A DNA stretch of 64,000 bases, from positions 62,001 to 126,000 of the forward strand of contig VDFB02344204.1 of NCBI GenBank assembly GCA_007258455.2, given 5' to 3'. The notes beneath the pieces were generated by a model. That model was not told where the DNA came from, did not search any database, and saw only the letters and a program-made list of their open reading frames with translations. Positions 47,290 through 59,440 of this stretch are shown one piece after another (positions within the stretch are counted from its first letter, which is position 1; each line of letters begins with the position of its first letter). The stretch comes from Sequoia sempervirens (Eukaryota > Streptophyta > Pinopsida > Cupressales > Cupressaceae). Position numbers and translations under genes: made by a program.

Positions 47290-48974
47290 AAACATCAATC
47301 ATAAAAAAAATTTCACTTTACACAACTTGAAATTTTGACATAAATATATTAGACTAAGTTTTTCACAACATAACTAGTTTAGCTTTATGTTTAGAAACAA
47401 TCTACTTCTAAGCATTTAGTTGGATTAGTACACATATTTTTGGACAAACTCACCTTGGAGTCACAATTGTACGCTCAAGGTTTTCAAGTTCATAAACATC
47501 ATCATTAAAACACATCAATCAAACTTGAGTCTAGATTCTTGTCAAACATTGAAGGTTTTACATCATTCAATCATTTCCAAAATCATCAATCATTTGTCCA
47601 AAACTTATTACAAGGTCTTTATTGGAAACATTTGAGGTAACTAAATAATTTCAACAAGGTCATTTACATCAAACATCTTGTAGGGTAGACACAACTTGTA
47701 TGGTTGCAGTGTCAAAAAATGTCATCCATGACATTTTCACACTTGTTTGGACCCTCCTTATAAAATCTAGCTTAACAATTCCTTGACTTAGTGTTGTAAT
47801 GTGTGTAACACACTCACATTAGGTCTTGGGCCCTTGTGAACTAAATGAACCTAATTGTACCTTATTTTAGGTGTTGTAAAGTGTTGTACCACACTTTCAC
47901 ACTTTTTTAGGGTTGCCATTATTAATTGGGCTTCTTTATGCCTTATTTGTCATTTTTAGTATTCATAAGCCTTAATTAATGCATCTTTCCAAGGATGATC
48001 CTGACAAGATTCATGATTAATATGCTAAATTAAAGAATCCTAGAGAAAAAAGAACTATCTTATAAATTCAACAACAATTAAAAATAAAAATTGTAATGTT
48101 TGAGATTTAATTTGGCAATCTAGTGGTTACCACTGGTTTTTCCCAAGTCTATACAAACCTCAACAAAAACCAATGTTCTTTTGTCAAAACTTTTACATCA
48201 ATAAAAGCTAGCATTATTCTTCCTAAGCCTCTTGTAGCATTATTAATTATCAATAAATAATTTGAATGGAGGAACATTAGTGAATCAAGGAGGCGATGCA
48301 AAAATTGGTGTTGTGGATGGCTTGGGTATGCAGCTAGTAGTAGGCCGCAACTTGCATGGTCGATTTGGATTGTGCATGCTTGGAGTAAGGAGTGTGCTAG
48401 CTTCAACAATTGGTTGGGGGAGTTTGCAAGGTGTGAGTGCTACGTGGGCGAGATTTTTTATCGATCGAGTGGGGGTTTTTTAATTTTCGGTAGGGGTTGC
48501 GGGCAGTCTCTTCTTTTTTCTTCTACTTGGGATGTGATTTTATGGCATTTGGTGCAGGTTTGGGTGGGCTTGTAGAACTTGTATTTTTCAAAGGTTTTGA
48601 TGAGGGTTGTCCCTTCTCCGTCTGACCATTCCAATGTAATGAATTTATTAAGTACAACTTTAAATGGTGGGGGCCCTTCTCAAAGAAGGCCTCTCCACTT
48701 GCCGAAGGTAAATGGGTGTTTGGAGAGGAGTTTGTCTCATCTTTTTTTGTTAATCCAACTAGATTCGGTTGTAGAGGAGTTTAATTATTTGAATAACCAT
48801 GCCTTAATTTGTAAGTTTATGGAACTTTGGGTGTCCCTCCCTTTCTTGGAATCATGGGCCCTTCTTAATTGATTGGATAACAAAGAAGGAGGAATAACTT
48901 GATTATGATGAAGTGGATGACCCCAAAAGAGTGACTTGGTTTCTCAAAAAAATTGAGACAGTGATGTAGTACTT
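47290..48974. other. Non-coding stretch up to copy B
   Basis: GTGTTGTAATGTGTGTAACACACTCACA near 47793 and a related GTGTTGTAAAGTGTTGTACCACACTTTCACA near 47874 form a short diverged repeat. At 48260-48870 the base composition is clearly richer in G, with open frames that show no known motif; its origin is unknown. Confidence 0.45.
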
Positions 48975-49341
48975 TGGTGGAAGGAGTTGCAAGCTGAGAG
49001 AAGAAGAAATGATATAGATAAGATCACTTGATGGAATCAAATGGTAAGTAAGATTAAGGTTAAATTTCTACCTTTTTATTATCAACTTGAGCTTCTCAAA
49101 AAAATGAGAAACTTAAGACAAAGAGAGTTAAGTGTGAAGGCCTATACAAAGGAGTTTTATAAAAATTTCATAAGAAGTAGCCATAATGAATTAGACCATG
49201 AAAAGGTGGCCAAATATGTTAATGCATTGAGGCAGAATATTCAAGATGAGCTAAGTATGGTAAGGTTGTGAACTACGGATGAAGCATACCAATATTCTCT
49301 GAAGGAAAAGGAAAAATTGGTGATAAAGCTATTAGGATAGG
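48975..49341 (+). pseudogene. Ty3/gypsy gag fragment (copy B, longer on the left)
   Basis: The reading starts with WWKEL-QAERRR, passes a stop in the region of 49032, continues with KFLPFYYQLEL and RELSVKAYTKEFYKNF, then HEKVAKYVNALRQNIQDEL, and after a TGA (49269-49271) EAYQYSLKEKEKL. This order is the central part of the Ty3/gypsy gag domain (Pfam Retrotrans_gag family). Two in-frame stops make it non-functional. It corresponds to the left edge of copy A and supplies the gag part that A would carry before the window. Confidence 0.8.
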
Positions 49342-49721
49342 TGACACTAAAATTGTTGTCCTAAGTTGATTTATGTGTCTGCACATTCTTTGGAAAGTGT
49401 TTTAGAGGACCTTAGGGATGAAATATATATTAATTAATTTCCTATGACAAATTATAATTTCAATCAAAGAGGTAGACCCATTATGGTGGCAGTTACTAAG
49501 CATTCCAAGAGAGTATTCCTCTTGGGTGTCCAACTTTCTAGGTTGAGACCAATTGAGTGTGCATGTTATTGCATGTTATTTCCATATTTTTCATGCTCTT
49601 GCATGGTTGGGTGCCCATGTTTGCATGTTGGTGCATGTTCTTGAATGTAGCCTTTGGAGTTGTCAAAGAGTTATGGAGCTCTCGGGTTTGACCAATTCCT
49701 ATTGGCCGCGAGTTAGGTGCC

Positions 49722-50774
49722 ATATGATAATTTAATATTTTATTCCATGTTTATGGGTTGTCAACTAAGGGGGGCTTGGGATTTTCTAGGTGGTTTCCTT
49801 GTTGTTTTGGGACACCATTTGTGGTATTCTCTCCCAAAAAATTCTATATATTGGAGCCTTTGGATGGTTTTTTAGGATGAGTTCTTTGTAGGTTTTTAGG
49901 AAGACAAAGTGTTGTTGAATTGTAGAGAGGATTGTTGTATTGATGTGCTTCCTTAAAGATTAATACAAACATTGGATCTCTTTGGGTGTGGATTTTTTCC
50001 TACAAGGGTTTTTGCATGCATATCTTGTGTCACTTGTGTTGATGACTTATGGTATTATGATATTGCTATCAGGATTCAACCGTGTAGTTTTCGAGTCAAA
50101 CTCATTGACCCATGTTTCATGAGTAGTGGTTCAACAAGAACCCATCTCTCATGATATTGAATGGTCCACTTAGCACTCATTGCATCTAGGTGATGCTCAC
50201 AGAGGTGAAGTAATCGGGTCCGTCCCTGAGGTCACCCATCCTAGTACTCAGCTGCCGCAAAGGGAGTTTTCCAAGGTAAGCCCACAGTTATTTGCAAAAC
50301 CTTCAAAAGTGTTGTGCCTATGAACCATTCAATAGAGCCCCTTTTTTCATCCTGAGTGGAGGTACAGTAAATTGATATTGGCGCAGCATCGAGTTGATGA
50401 TATGGTTTCGTGACAGAGGTGAAGCACCGTCCGGCCCGAGGTCACCCGCACCTCCGGGAGCACCTGATGCAATGAGTGCTAAGGGACATTCATATCATGA
50501 GAGATGGGTTCTTGTTGAACCACTACTCATGAAACATGGGTCAATGAGTTTGACTCGAAAACTACACGGTTGAATCCTGATAGCAATATCATAATTTGAC
50601 ACGCTGTGGAAAAATACCTCCTACTTATCGACTTATGGTATTGCAAATTTTTCTTTCATTGTTGCAATTTTTCAATCACTTAATCATTTAATAATTAATC
50701 ATTTAAGCATAGTTTTAGATTTTCAATCACTTTGATAAGTTTATATTGCAGCAAGTTATACCTTCATTCCAGTA
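49722..50774 (+). mobile_element. Ty1/copia LTR remnant, copy B, interrupted
   Basis: This is the counterpart of 590-1056. It has the same TATA-like sequence near 49842 and ends just before the PBS at 50777. The LTR is split at 50057-50629 by an inverted-repeat element. The left end is uncertain. Confidence 0.5.
50057..50629. mobile_element. 573-bp inverted-repeat element with 5S-rRNA-like sequence (copy B only)
   Basis: The insertion is flanked by perfect 13-bp direct repeats GACTTATGGTATT (50044-50056 and 50630-50642). Copy A keeps the empty site with a single GACTTATGGTATT at 912-924. The left arm (50057-50198) and right arm (50458-50592) are reverse complements; the first 101 bases are identical, then the arms diverge with small gaps. 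The right side carries a further 37-bp unpaired tail. The core contains GAGGTCACCCATCCTAGTACT (50210s-50230s), which read on the minus strand matches the 3' half of plant 5S rRNA across the internal C box. A second, weaker GAGGTCACCC lies near 50439. A 13-bp target duplication is unusual for DNA transposons and fits reverse-transcription-primed insertion, but there is no poly(A). Possible relatives are Cassandra-type or 5S-derived SINE3-type elements; I cannot assign it. Confidence 0.85.
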
Positions 50775-50776
50775 TT

Positions 50777-50788
50777 TGGTATCAAAGC
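50777..50788 (+). promoter_or_regulatory. Primer binding site, tRNA-iMet type (copy B)
   Basis: TGGTATCAAAGC differs from the canonical TGGTATCAGAGC at one position. It is followed about 113 bp later by the copia gag ATG. Confidence 0.8.
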
Positions 50789-50901
50789 TAACAGTTTTGT
50801 TAACAAAGGGATGCCTTTTTTCTTAGTGATGAAGATTTTTTGGTTGCAGTGGAAGCTTGTACATTGTGGGTTTTGTAGATTTGTGAAGAATATTTTAAAC
50901 C

Positions 50902-51165
50902 ATGGCTTCTACCTCTCATTTGGATATTGAGAAATTTAATGGAATTGGCTACGAGATGTGGAAGTTGAAGATGGAGGATCTCCTTAAAGGGAGAGATCAG
51001 TGGTTGGTAGTTTCAAATGAAAAGAAACTAGAATTAACATCTAATGAAGATTGGAAGAAAATGGACAAGAAGGCACAGGGAACCATTCAGTTGTGTCTTG
51101 CAGATTTCGTCTTCTTCCAATCACCAGTGGATTTGTTTCTTCCTAAGGGGAGAAATTTTGCTTGA
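50902..51165 (+). pseudogene. Ty1/copia gag N-terminal fragment (copy B, start intact)
   Basis: This is an 87-codon open frame starting ATGGCTTCT, with the copia gag head motifs MWKLKMEDLL, RDQW and TIQLCLADF. It is the better-preserved twin of 1184-1447: start codon and the Q codon are intact. Full copia gag proteins are several times longer and carry a zinc knuckle, which is absent here. After LADF the sequence (FFQSPVDLFLPKG) no longer looks like gag, which suggests an old rearrangement. Functional expression is unlikely. Confidence 0.75.
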
Positions 51166-51758
51166 AAGTAATTGATCGTGTTCTATCTTTTGGCATTCAT
51201 CATTGGCACAAGAGCTCTTAATTTATGGAGGGATATATGTCCTTATTTTAACTCTCATATTGGGGGGACATCTATTGTATTGTGACATAGGTGATCCTTG
51301 GGGGGTCACATTGAGTCCTATCCTTCTTTCACTAGTCAAATTATTTTTCTTTTCTCTTTTGGACATGAGTGCTTTCCCATGTAGTTTTATTATTTTTTTG
51401 GTTATGAGATATTTTATTTGTTTGTACATGGATACCTCATTAGGACTTGTAGTTCGAACTCATCCATGCATCCACCATTACATTATTCATAGGGATTTTT
51501 AGCTTCTCCCTAAGTTGATCTTCAGGGGGGAGTTGGAGTAATTATGACAATCATTTCATAATTAATTAATAATAAATAAATTATTAAGTCACTTATTACT
51601 TTGTTCACTTAAGATAAAATTAGGAGAGTTTTCTATTATTAGATTGGGTTACTTATAAGTCAAGTTTTTACTTTGCACTAGATTAGGACACTTGTCACAA
51701 TCTAATCAAATCCTCATCTAGGGTTTGTACATTTACTTTTATAAGCATTGATTATTGT

Positions 51759-52874
51759 TGTAGACACTTAAAAATGACCTAGGCCTACAAGCTCTATTTT
51801 TACCACTTTCGTCCTAACATAATTATGACATTTAATTATGTCCTTCGTTCACATTCGACTATTAATTAAATAATTTACAATTGTTTAATTAATTCATGTC
51901 CATTGTATTCTTCATGATTATTAAATAAATAAAATTTATTTATTTATTTAATATGTCAATAATTCTCGTGATTAAATGAGTTTATTAATTTATTTAATCA
52001 TTAATAATATCTTCTAAATTAAATAATTATCTTTAATTATTTAATTGTCAAAATTAACATTTCTCTCATTTTAAATAAGTTAATTATTTAAAATGATATA
52101 ATATCGTTGACTGAGAGTTCATTTTAGTAAATAATCTAAAAATCAATTATTTATTATCTCACAAAATCCATATTTTGAATTAATTTAATTCAAAATGGTA
52201 ACTTTCTTCCAAAAATCCAGTAATTGAGCAAAATATTAATTTTCCAAATATGATCTTCAGTTCAACTCTTATCTTCTTGATTTTTCGTATCTCACAAATC
52301 AAGCAGTCTTTATCTTCTTGATTTTCAAAATTTTTTATTTTTCTAATTAATTATCTCATCCATTCCCCACCGTCGATTTGATTTTCTCAGATGACATCTC
52401 GACCACTCATTTAAGGATTTTTCCCTAACCCTGATTAGGGATTATCAAATTAAATCTTGTCCTCTGAATTTAGGTTTCTATTGAAAGTCGATCTCGTCCG
52501 TCCATTCAAAATTGCATTTTCTATAAAATGCTATTTTGGTCACATTTTGAGATGGGACACATGAATTTTGTTATTCTGACGCATTGATGCTTAGAGTTTG
52601 TTTGGCATTTTAGAGTCATTTTGTCAATGGCATAGGTATAGTATTTATTTAAATCCTTCAAAGCTTGTGTGGGGCATAGTCTTATTTTCAAATTGCTCAC
52701 ACATTCAATCTGAGGGCATCAATCAACAAGTTAGAAGGTGCTATGAAGGTAATCAAGGAAGCTTCGATGACAGGTATAATCATTTTATTTAGTTTCCATT
52801 GTGCTTGATAGTTTTCTTTGGGCTTATATGCTTTGATATTTGATAATCTAACCTGAAATTTACCCTTAGATACA
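51759..52874. mobile_element. Solo LTR, Tat-like gypsy type (copy B only)
   Basis: A 1116-bp insertion is absent from copy A (the empty site is near 2048). It begins TGTAGACAC and ends GATACA, so it has TG...CA ends. It is flanked by ATTGT (51754-51758) and ACTGT (52875-52879), a 5-bp target duplication with one substitution. An internal CTATAAAATG near 52521 is a plausible TATA box. No internal retroelement sequence is present, so this is a solo LTR left by LTR-LTR recombination. Its start resembles the start of the minus-strand LTR inferred at 6735-8040. The strand cannot be fixed without a PBS; the TATA box favours plus. Confidence 0.85.
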
Positions 52875-52879
52875 ACTGT

Positions 52880-54690
52880 ATTTAGTAATCATTCATAATT
52901 CACTTGTATTCATATTCATTATTTAATACAAATGGCATATTAAATGCTTTTCTTGATCAATCTTTTCTTTTTTTGTTGAATAGAAAATCAATTGCTTTGA
53001 TCTCTCATTTGTGATAAGTGTTTTTGTTAGAAGTGATTGCCGGGAGCTATGGGATTCACTATCTATTCCAATAAATTATTCTTGTGATTCTTGCAATTTT
53101 CCTTTTATCTTCATTTGTGATGTACACATATTTCTACTAAGTCATATTTTTGAACTCTATGTAAGCCCTCTAGTCATTTCCCTTTTATGGTGGTGATTGT
53201 GTCATAATTGAACAAGTAAATAGTTTCAACAATCTTATGATAGATGGAACATTTCAATACCAAGATAATCCAAACAAAATTTGGTAGGTGAAGTAGAGAA
53301 GAAAGATCATCAACTAGAAAGATAAATACATGGGTATGTAATTTCTTCTTAATGCAAATAATTCGACAAGTGATGAAGTTCCTTTTGATAAGAGCATTTT
53401 TTTTGGTTATCCTAATAATAAACATGAAAATGGATTTACTATAATTAAGGAAGAAAATATTTGACCTGGTCCTATGTATCAATATGATGCAAAGCAAGGG
53501 GGGAATTCTCACAACCAACACAATTTTACACAATTCAATCACCTTTCAAACTACAAGACCCAACCAAATAGTGATTCTTCACAATATTGCTTGTTCATCA
53601 ACAAGGTCTCCAAACCTAGGTTTTCAAGTGCATCTTTTACAGAAGGTTGTTTCAACATTGGACCCACACCTTTTTAGATACCCATTATACTTGGATTTAA
53701 CATATCTCATTTGTGAATAAGATTGTTTAAGACCAACTTTATCAAATTAGGCCTGCTACGCCAAAACCAAGGCTAATTAGGCCACTTTTCCAAAGGACCT
53801 ACAAGGAAAACAATCTCTACACAACAAAAATATTCACCAATAGTCTCTACCAGTCACATAGGGTTCAAATTTACAGGTTTTTTCATTCTCCACCTTCAAC
53901 ATTTTTTTTTCCTACAACTTCTACACCCTACCTAAGCCTAACACATGAAGATGCTAGGCTAGGGCTTGGACAAAAAGGCTTGAAACTCCATCCCCTGCTC
54001 CTAAAACTAACAATAACAAAAAAATAAAACCTAAAGCCTCGATTCCATTGATTTTGGACAAAAATCAATAGTGGAGTGGATATATATTTACATTTTAAGA
54101 CAACAAACCCTAGAAATGAGGGTTTTCAGGCAATTTGGAAAGAAATTCTTCAAACTCTCTTATTCCACCACAAAAATTAATCACGTAGCACTAAAATGGG
54201 AGAAGACTCATTGTCGTATGTTCTCACATAGATTTTAGATCATGGTAGACTTGTATAGGGCCGTACAGAATTGAAACTTAGAGAAAAACACTAAAAAAGT
54301 TGTAGAAAATAAAGTATTATTCTATTATTTGTCCTCCAAAAGCATCAAAAACCATGCCTCAATGTGTTTGAGGCCATTTAAAAATGCTCCAACCAATTTA
54401 CAATGGTATACAATAGAATTTCAAAAGGTGACCGTTCATCTTCCCTTTAACCCAAAAATTGACAATGTTGTAAAGCAAAATTTTACATCTTTTTAGCAAC
54501 TTTTTACAAAACACAACTAATGGACACTATATGACACCAAAAAAAATTCAAATGGTCTTCAATTGACCTTATTACATAAAATGAGTGACAAAAAACACAA
54601 AACATCAAACTAGACACCTAAATGCATCAAAAGAAAAAAAATTGCAAGGGTGCCCCTACACCATACACCTGAAGAGGAAAAATTCTCAGG
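52880..54690. other. Duplicated non-coding stretch (copy B)
   Basis: Counterpart of about 2050-3850. It includes the conserved short frame 53011-53196 with CRELWDSL. No intact gene. Confidence 0.5.
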
Positions 54691-55232
54691 TTCCACTTGA
54701 GATCAGCTCCTTGATTGAGGTTCCATGCTACTTGATATCATCTTCAGACATCCATGTTGCATCCTCTGGAGGTAACCCATGCCATTTGACAAGATATTAA
54801 TTGTAAACCTTCTTCCTAGTTCTTTTGACCTCCTTGGTATCTAGAATGGCTTCAAGCTTCATTGGTTCAAAAGGAGGTAGATATCTCACCCATTATTCAT
54901 CAACAACTTCATCTTCTACACCTGTACCTTTATCCACAATTCCTTTAAAAGGATAGAGATCAACAACATTAAATATAGGGGAGATAGCAACTCCAGGAGG
55001 GAGTTCTATCTCATATGCATTTTCACCAAACTTGCAGATCACTTTGCGGGGCCCAATATTTTTCATCAGTAGCTTTGTGTATTTTCCTTTTGGTAGCCTC
55101 TCTTTCTTCATGTGTGCAAGCACCAAATCTCCAATTTTGAACTGAACATTCCTCCTCTTTAAGTTTGCAAGCTTCTTATACCTCTCAATACTCTACTTCA
55201 AATTTTCCTTGACCTGCTCATGTATATCCTTC
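54690..55232 (-). pseudogene. Chromovirus integrase C-terminus plus chromodomain, copy B (shorter)
   Basis: This is the counterpart of 3850-4392. On the minus strand it retains the GPY/F-type module (NIGPRKVICKFGENAYEIEL, FNVVDLYPFKG; the tyrosine of GPY is replaced by arginine) and the chromodomain remnant. It is cut at 55232, in the middle of the integrase frame, and joined directly to sequence matching copy A 8362 onward. Because copy A continues the integrase frame past this point, the junction in B is best read as a deletion. Confidence 0.88.
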
Positions 55233-56790
55233 AAATTTTCTAGCATCAACTATTACTTCCCAACATAGAGGGGTCAACCCTAATTCCTTTCATTATTAGG
55301 GGGTTACAAATTCCTCATTATTTCCCATCTAATACAATTTTTATGCATATATATATGTACTTTTATATATATATGGCTTTCTCCCACATATATATGTATA
55401 TATATGTGTATAGGTTTATGGTCATGTCTTATTCATATACAAGAATTCACAAGAATTTCCTATCATGTATTTTCCATTTTCTATTCAAAGACCTATGTTT
55501 TTCAAAATTTTCAAATTGAACAAATAGCACATTCACTTCCATATGACTCTATACATGATAGAATGCATTTTCGATATCATTTATCATCGAACTTTGAGAT
55601 AAATTGAGTAAGTCAAGGATGCACTGATTTTTTTCTTTCACAAGTTTACTTATTCACCAAATTATAATTTCATGCAATATAAATGATATTTATCAATTGT
55701 AAACAATGCAAACGTCCTAATCTATTATGGTGTGTGTAAGATTCCATATTCCATCCTTGATTACCATTGTCATCATACTAAGCATTCCAACCTCAATCAA
55801 GTTCTTGTCCTTCGACTTGCTCTTGCACACACATTCTTACACTTGTCCATTTATCAGTAACCTTCAACCAATAATGTTATGGGATATTTTTTCTTAAATC
55901 ATGAAATTACAAGATATTCACATTCAAATATATATCATCACATTTATGAACTCCATAAAAATTAAATGATATTTCCTTTTTTCCCAATTATTTTAATTAA
56001 CTTAACATTATTAATGTAAGCAATGAAATTAAGATATGACAATAGGCCATTGTCTTATACTTGTTGAATTCTACTAGTTCATTTCCAACATCATGTGTAC
56101 TTTCCATATGTTCACAAATTGGCATACTTTGCAAGACACCACAATGTTAACATGTGTCATCCAAGCATATTTTCTTGTAGAATAATTGACCTTCCTCTCT
56201 TCACATAGATTTTTTGATATGAAATATCTTGAAGATGTAGGTAGGGCATGTATGTCACAATCCTGTTAAACATTGTTAGTATGCAAATCTAAACATATAC
56301 ATCGATAAACATCAAAATAGTTAGAAAACTCAATATGTACTCTACAAATAGCAAGTAGTGCATGTTTGATTTATTTTGACATAGAAAATATTTAGCATTT
56401 CAAAAACTCTTTGAAAAAATTTAACTTGAGAATACATCTCTAGAAATTTACCAAAAAATTATGTGATTCATATCCAAAAATTTCTTGGGATGTGGCTCAT
56501 GGTTTCAACTACTCCTTACCAGATCTCTTTGATTTAGAGATGTCCTTGTGTTATTCTACCAAAAGTATTCAATTAGAGATCTCAATCCTTCAACAATTGG
56601 TCTGTCTTTTTATAAAAGTCTCCTCAAGAATGCCCATAGTTCATTGTCATCAGTATCCTCAATTTTTTGGAGCCTTCCAATAGCTCTCAATATTTTTTTT
56701 CTATTTATTATCAATGCTTCACTTGTATTGCTAATGAGATGATTTTTCTTCATTTGATTACATCGCTACATGTTAGCTTCAACAAAATAA
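55233..56790. other. Non-coding duplicated stretch (copy B)
   Basis: Counterpart of 8362-9960. No coding signal seen. Confidence 0.5.
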
Positions 56791-56799
56791 TACAATTTA

Positions 56800-57456
56800 C
56801 AATTTGTTTACAATTTGTCGGCCCAAAACATAAAATATTATCAATGCGAATCAACCAAGGTCGGCCATAACATAGTGAAGACGCAAAATAAAATCCTCAA
56901 ACATGAAAACCTTCAAAAAATATTCCTCGAAGATCCACAACACGCTACAATTACCCTGTCAGCCATGAACATGAAAAACATGAACATACAACAGAAAATC
57001 ACCAATCACAAGCACCATGATCAATGCGAACATGCAACATAGATAAAGAATGATCTCAAGACGTCCATGAGCATCATGAATCACCAAAGAAGCATCTGAA
57101 ACAACTACACTTACTAGAATCACATCATCTTCATTCAAGAACACCAACTAAAGCAATAGAATGACTGTCAGAACACAACTGCTCATAACTCAATCAAATC
57201 TTCACACGGATCTCTAAAACTTGATGCAGATAAACTAGATATACTAAAAAACAAACCCTTTATTCCACAACCTCTTATCATCAACATATTGAGCTCGCCA
57301 ACATACAAAACCTCACAGCATAACTGACAACCTGCAACTTATTTTATTACAATTTTCTCAATATCCTCAATATATACAACCTCTGATGTCCTTAAGTCCA
57401 ATAGTGTTGACATCAATGACAACCAAATATTAGCAACCTAACCAGAACATTTAAAA
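56800..57456 (-). mobile_element. Ty1/copia 3' LTR, minus strand, copy B
   Basis: Counterpart of 9960-10466. The polypurine tract AAAAGGGGAGAT is kept, but the LTR start is degraded. It includes about 110 bp (56850-56960) that copy A has lost between short repeats of the form AACATGAAAA. The outer end is uncertain. Confidence 0.65.
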
Positions 57457-57775
57457 ATCTCCCCTTTTGGCATTGATGGCAACGCGTGATGTGAAAAACA
57501 CCATCAACGCAACTTTCTCTTAGCACTTTCTTCCCCTAAGGTTTTGACTCTTTTCTCCTCAACTCTTTCACATGACTCTTCTCCCCACAAAGTTTTTTAC
57601 ATTACCATTCTCCCCCTTTGACATCAATTACAAAGATAATATATATCTTTCTCCACACAACCTCTAAACCACATACTGAACATCTGACTACTCCCCTTGA
57701 GTAGCAACCACCACAATATCAATCTAAATCAAGATATGACTGTAAAATGCATGGACTAATGCAAGAAAATGCATC

Positions 57776-58040
57776 TTAGTTTTGATTAGGAGGGGTAATC
57801 ACCCCTAAATTCCCTCTGAGATACTCAAAAGTATCCTTAGGTGACGGCTCGGTAAAGATATCTACAATTTGTTCCTTAGTAGGCACATACTTCAATCTGA
57901 CTTCCTTTTCACTCACCTTCTCTCTCAAAAAGTGAAACTTGATAGATATATGCTTGGTTTTTGAATGCAGCATTAGATTCTTAGAAATGTTAATTGCACT
58001 TGAATTATTATAGGTTTTGCAGCACACTAGTGTTAAAACC
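57776..58040 (-). pseudogene. Ty1/copia RNase H C-terminus (copy B)
   Basis: Twin of 10787-11050, with the same truncation point. It keeps KTKHISIKFHFLREKVSE and RLKYVPTKEQIVDIFTEPSP, the latter with the aspartate (VDIFT) that copy A has lost (VNIFT). This suggests independent decay of the two copies after duplication. Confidence 0.9.
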
Positions 58041-58129
58041 CTCCAACTTGATATCAAAAGGAACAATAAGCAAAGCCTGAAAGGCATGAACAATAAATTA
58101 ATCATTTATGCAAAAATACCCATGTAAAA

Positions 58130-58310
58130 CATGCACATATATACATGTATACATATATACATATATCTATATGTATATATACATGTACACATATGCATGC
58201 ATATATACATGTAAACATATACATGCAAATATGTGCACATATGCATACATATATACATGTAAACATATACATACATATACATACACACTTGTATATAGAT
58301 GTAATTAGTT
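58130..58310. repeat. TACATATA microsatellite tract (copy B)
   Basis: Counterpart of 11130-11335. Confidence 0.88.
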
Positions 58311-58973
58311 TGCCCGGTGTTACATAGTAAATGTCTTTTTGATAGATCTTTTATACTTTTGGTATTTGCCTATAATATTGAGTGCCAAATAACGTAGCTT
58401 GGATTTTGAATTGACAAGTGAATTGTTATATAGATTGGTCCAAGCATGATATAATTTTATTTCTCTCCTAGCTTTATATTTATTAGCCCTAGAAGCATAT
58501 CTATATTTATTTTTTTATTAAACAAGTGCAATGAAGGAAAATTCACATCATCACAACACATGGATAGAACAATTAAGGAAAATATATTTTAAAGTCTTTG
58601 AAAATATCAATGCATGTCTGCTTCCACCTATATATATATGTATGTATGCATAAATATATGTATGTATGTTTTACTAATAGTTTTGTTACAATTTCCCCAT
58701 TTCTCTATAATACTGAATGGCGGATAATGTAGCTATTGTTATACAATTCCTCTATTTGCTAGTAGACTACAAAGAATGTGGGCACCAAAGTAAAATGAAA
58801 ATCATGGCAACTCAATGAATGTGCAAATGTATATAGGTAAAGGAAAGAATAAATTACATAGCCATTCACAATATATAGCATCCTCTTTGTAAGGACTTGA
58901 AGTGAAATCAATTAGAGGGATATGAAGGGGCTAATTGTACAAAATGTGTATAACACCAAAGATGCACACAGTG

Positions 58974-59090
58974 TATATATGTGTCTACATATGTATATAT
59001 ATTTATGTATATATATACATATATATGTGTACATATGTATATATATGTATACGTATACATGTATGTGTATGTATATATGTGTGTGTATAT
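58974..59090. repeat. TATATG microsatellite (copy B)
   Basis: Counterpart of 11995-12130, with a shorter TG end. Confidence 0.88.
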
Positions 59091-59285
59091 TATGTGGTTT
59101 TGCGTTGGTGGAGGTGGTGACCTTGATACATGGCAGGTGAATGGTAAGTGTTTGCTTTTGCGGGGGTTAATGCATTTTGTCATTGTTGTGCAATAGGGGT
59201 AGATCAAATAAATGCAATATTGAATGTTGCAGTGTGGAAAAGTATACTTTGATTAAGTTGCATTATTCAAAAAGCCATTGTAGTG

Positions 59286-59378
59286 TTATATATATATACA
59301 TATACATATACATATATGTATATATATACATATACATATATGTATATATATACATATATGTATATATATACATATATA

Positions 59379-59425
<47 letters not shown>

Positions 59426-59440
59426 ATATATATATACATA
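59286..59440. repeat. Expanded TATACA/TATATG microsatellite (copy B)
   Basis: About 155 bp of TATACATATA and GTATATGTATAT units. The same place in copy A (12324-12340) has only about 17 bp of TA repeats, so the array grew in B or shrank in A after duplication. Confidence 0.92.

Noticed and set aside
50200..50460. Functional 5S rRNA gene
   Set aside because: Only the C-box side matches; the A-box and 5' half are missing.
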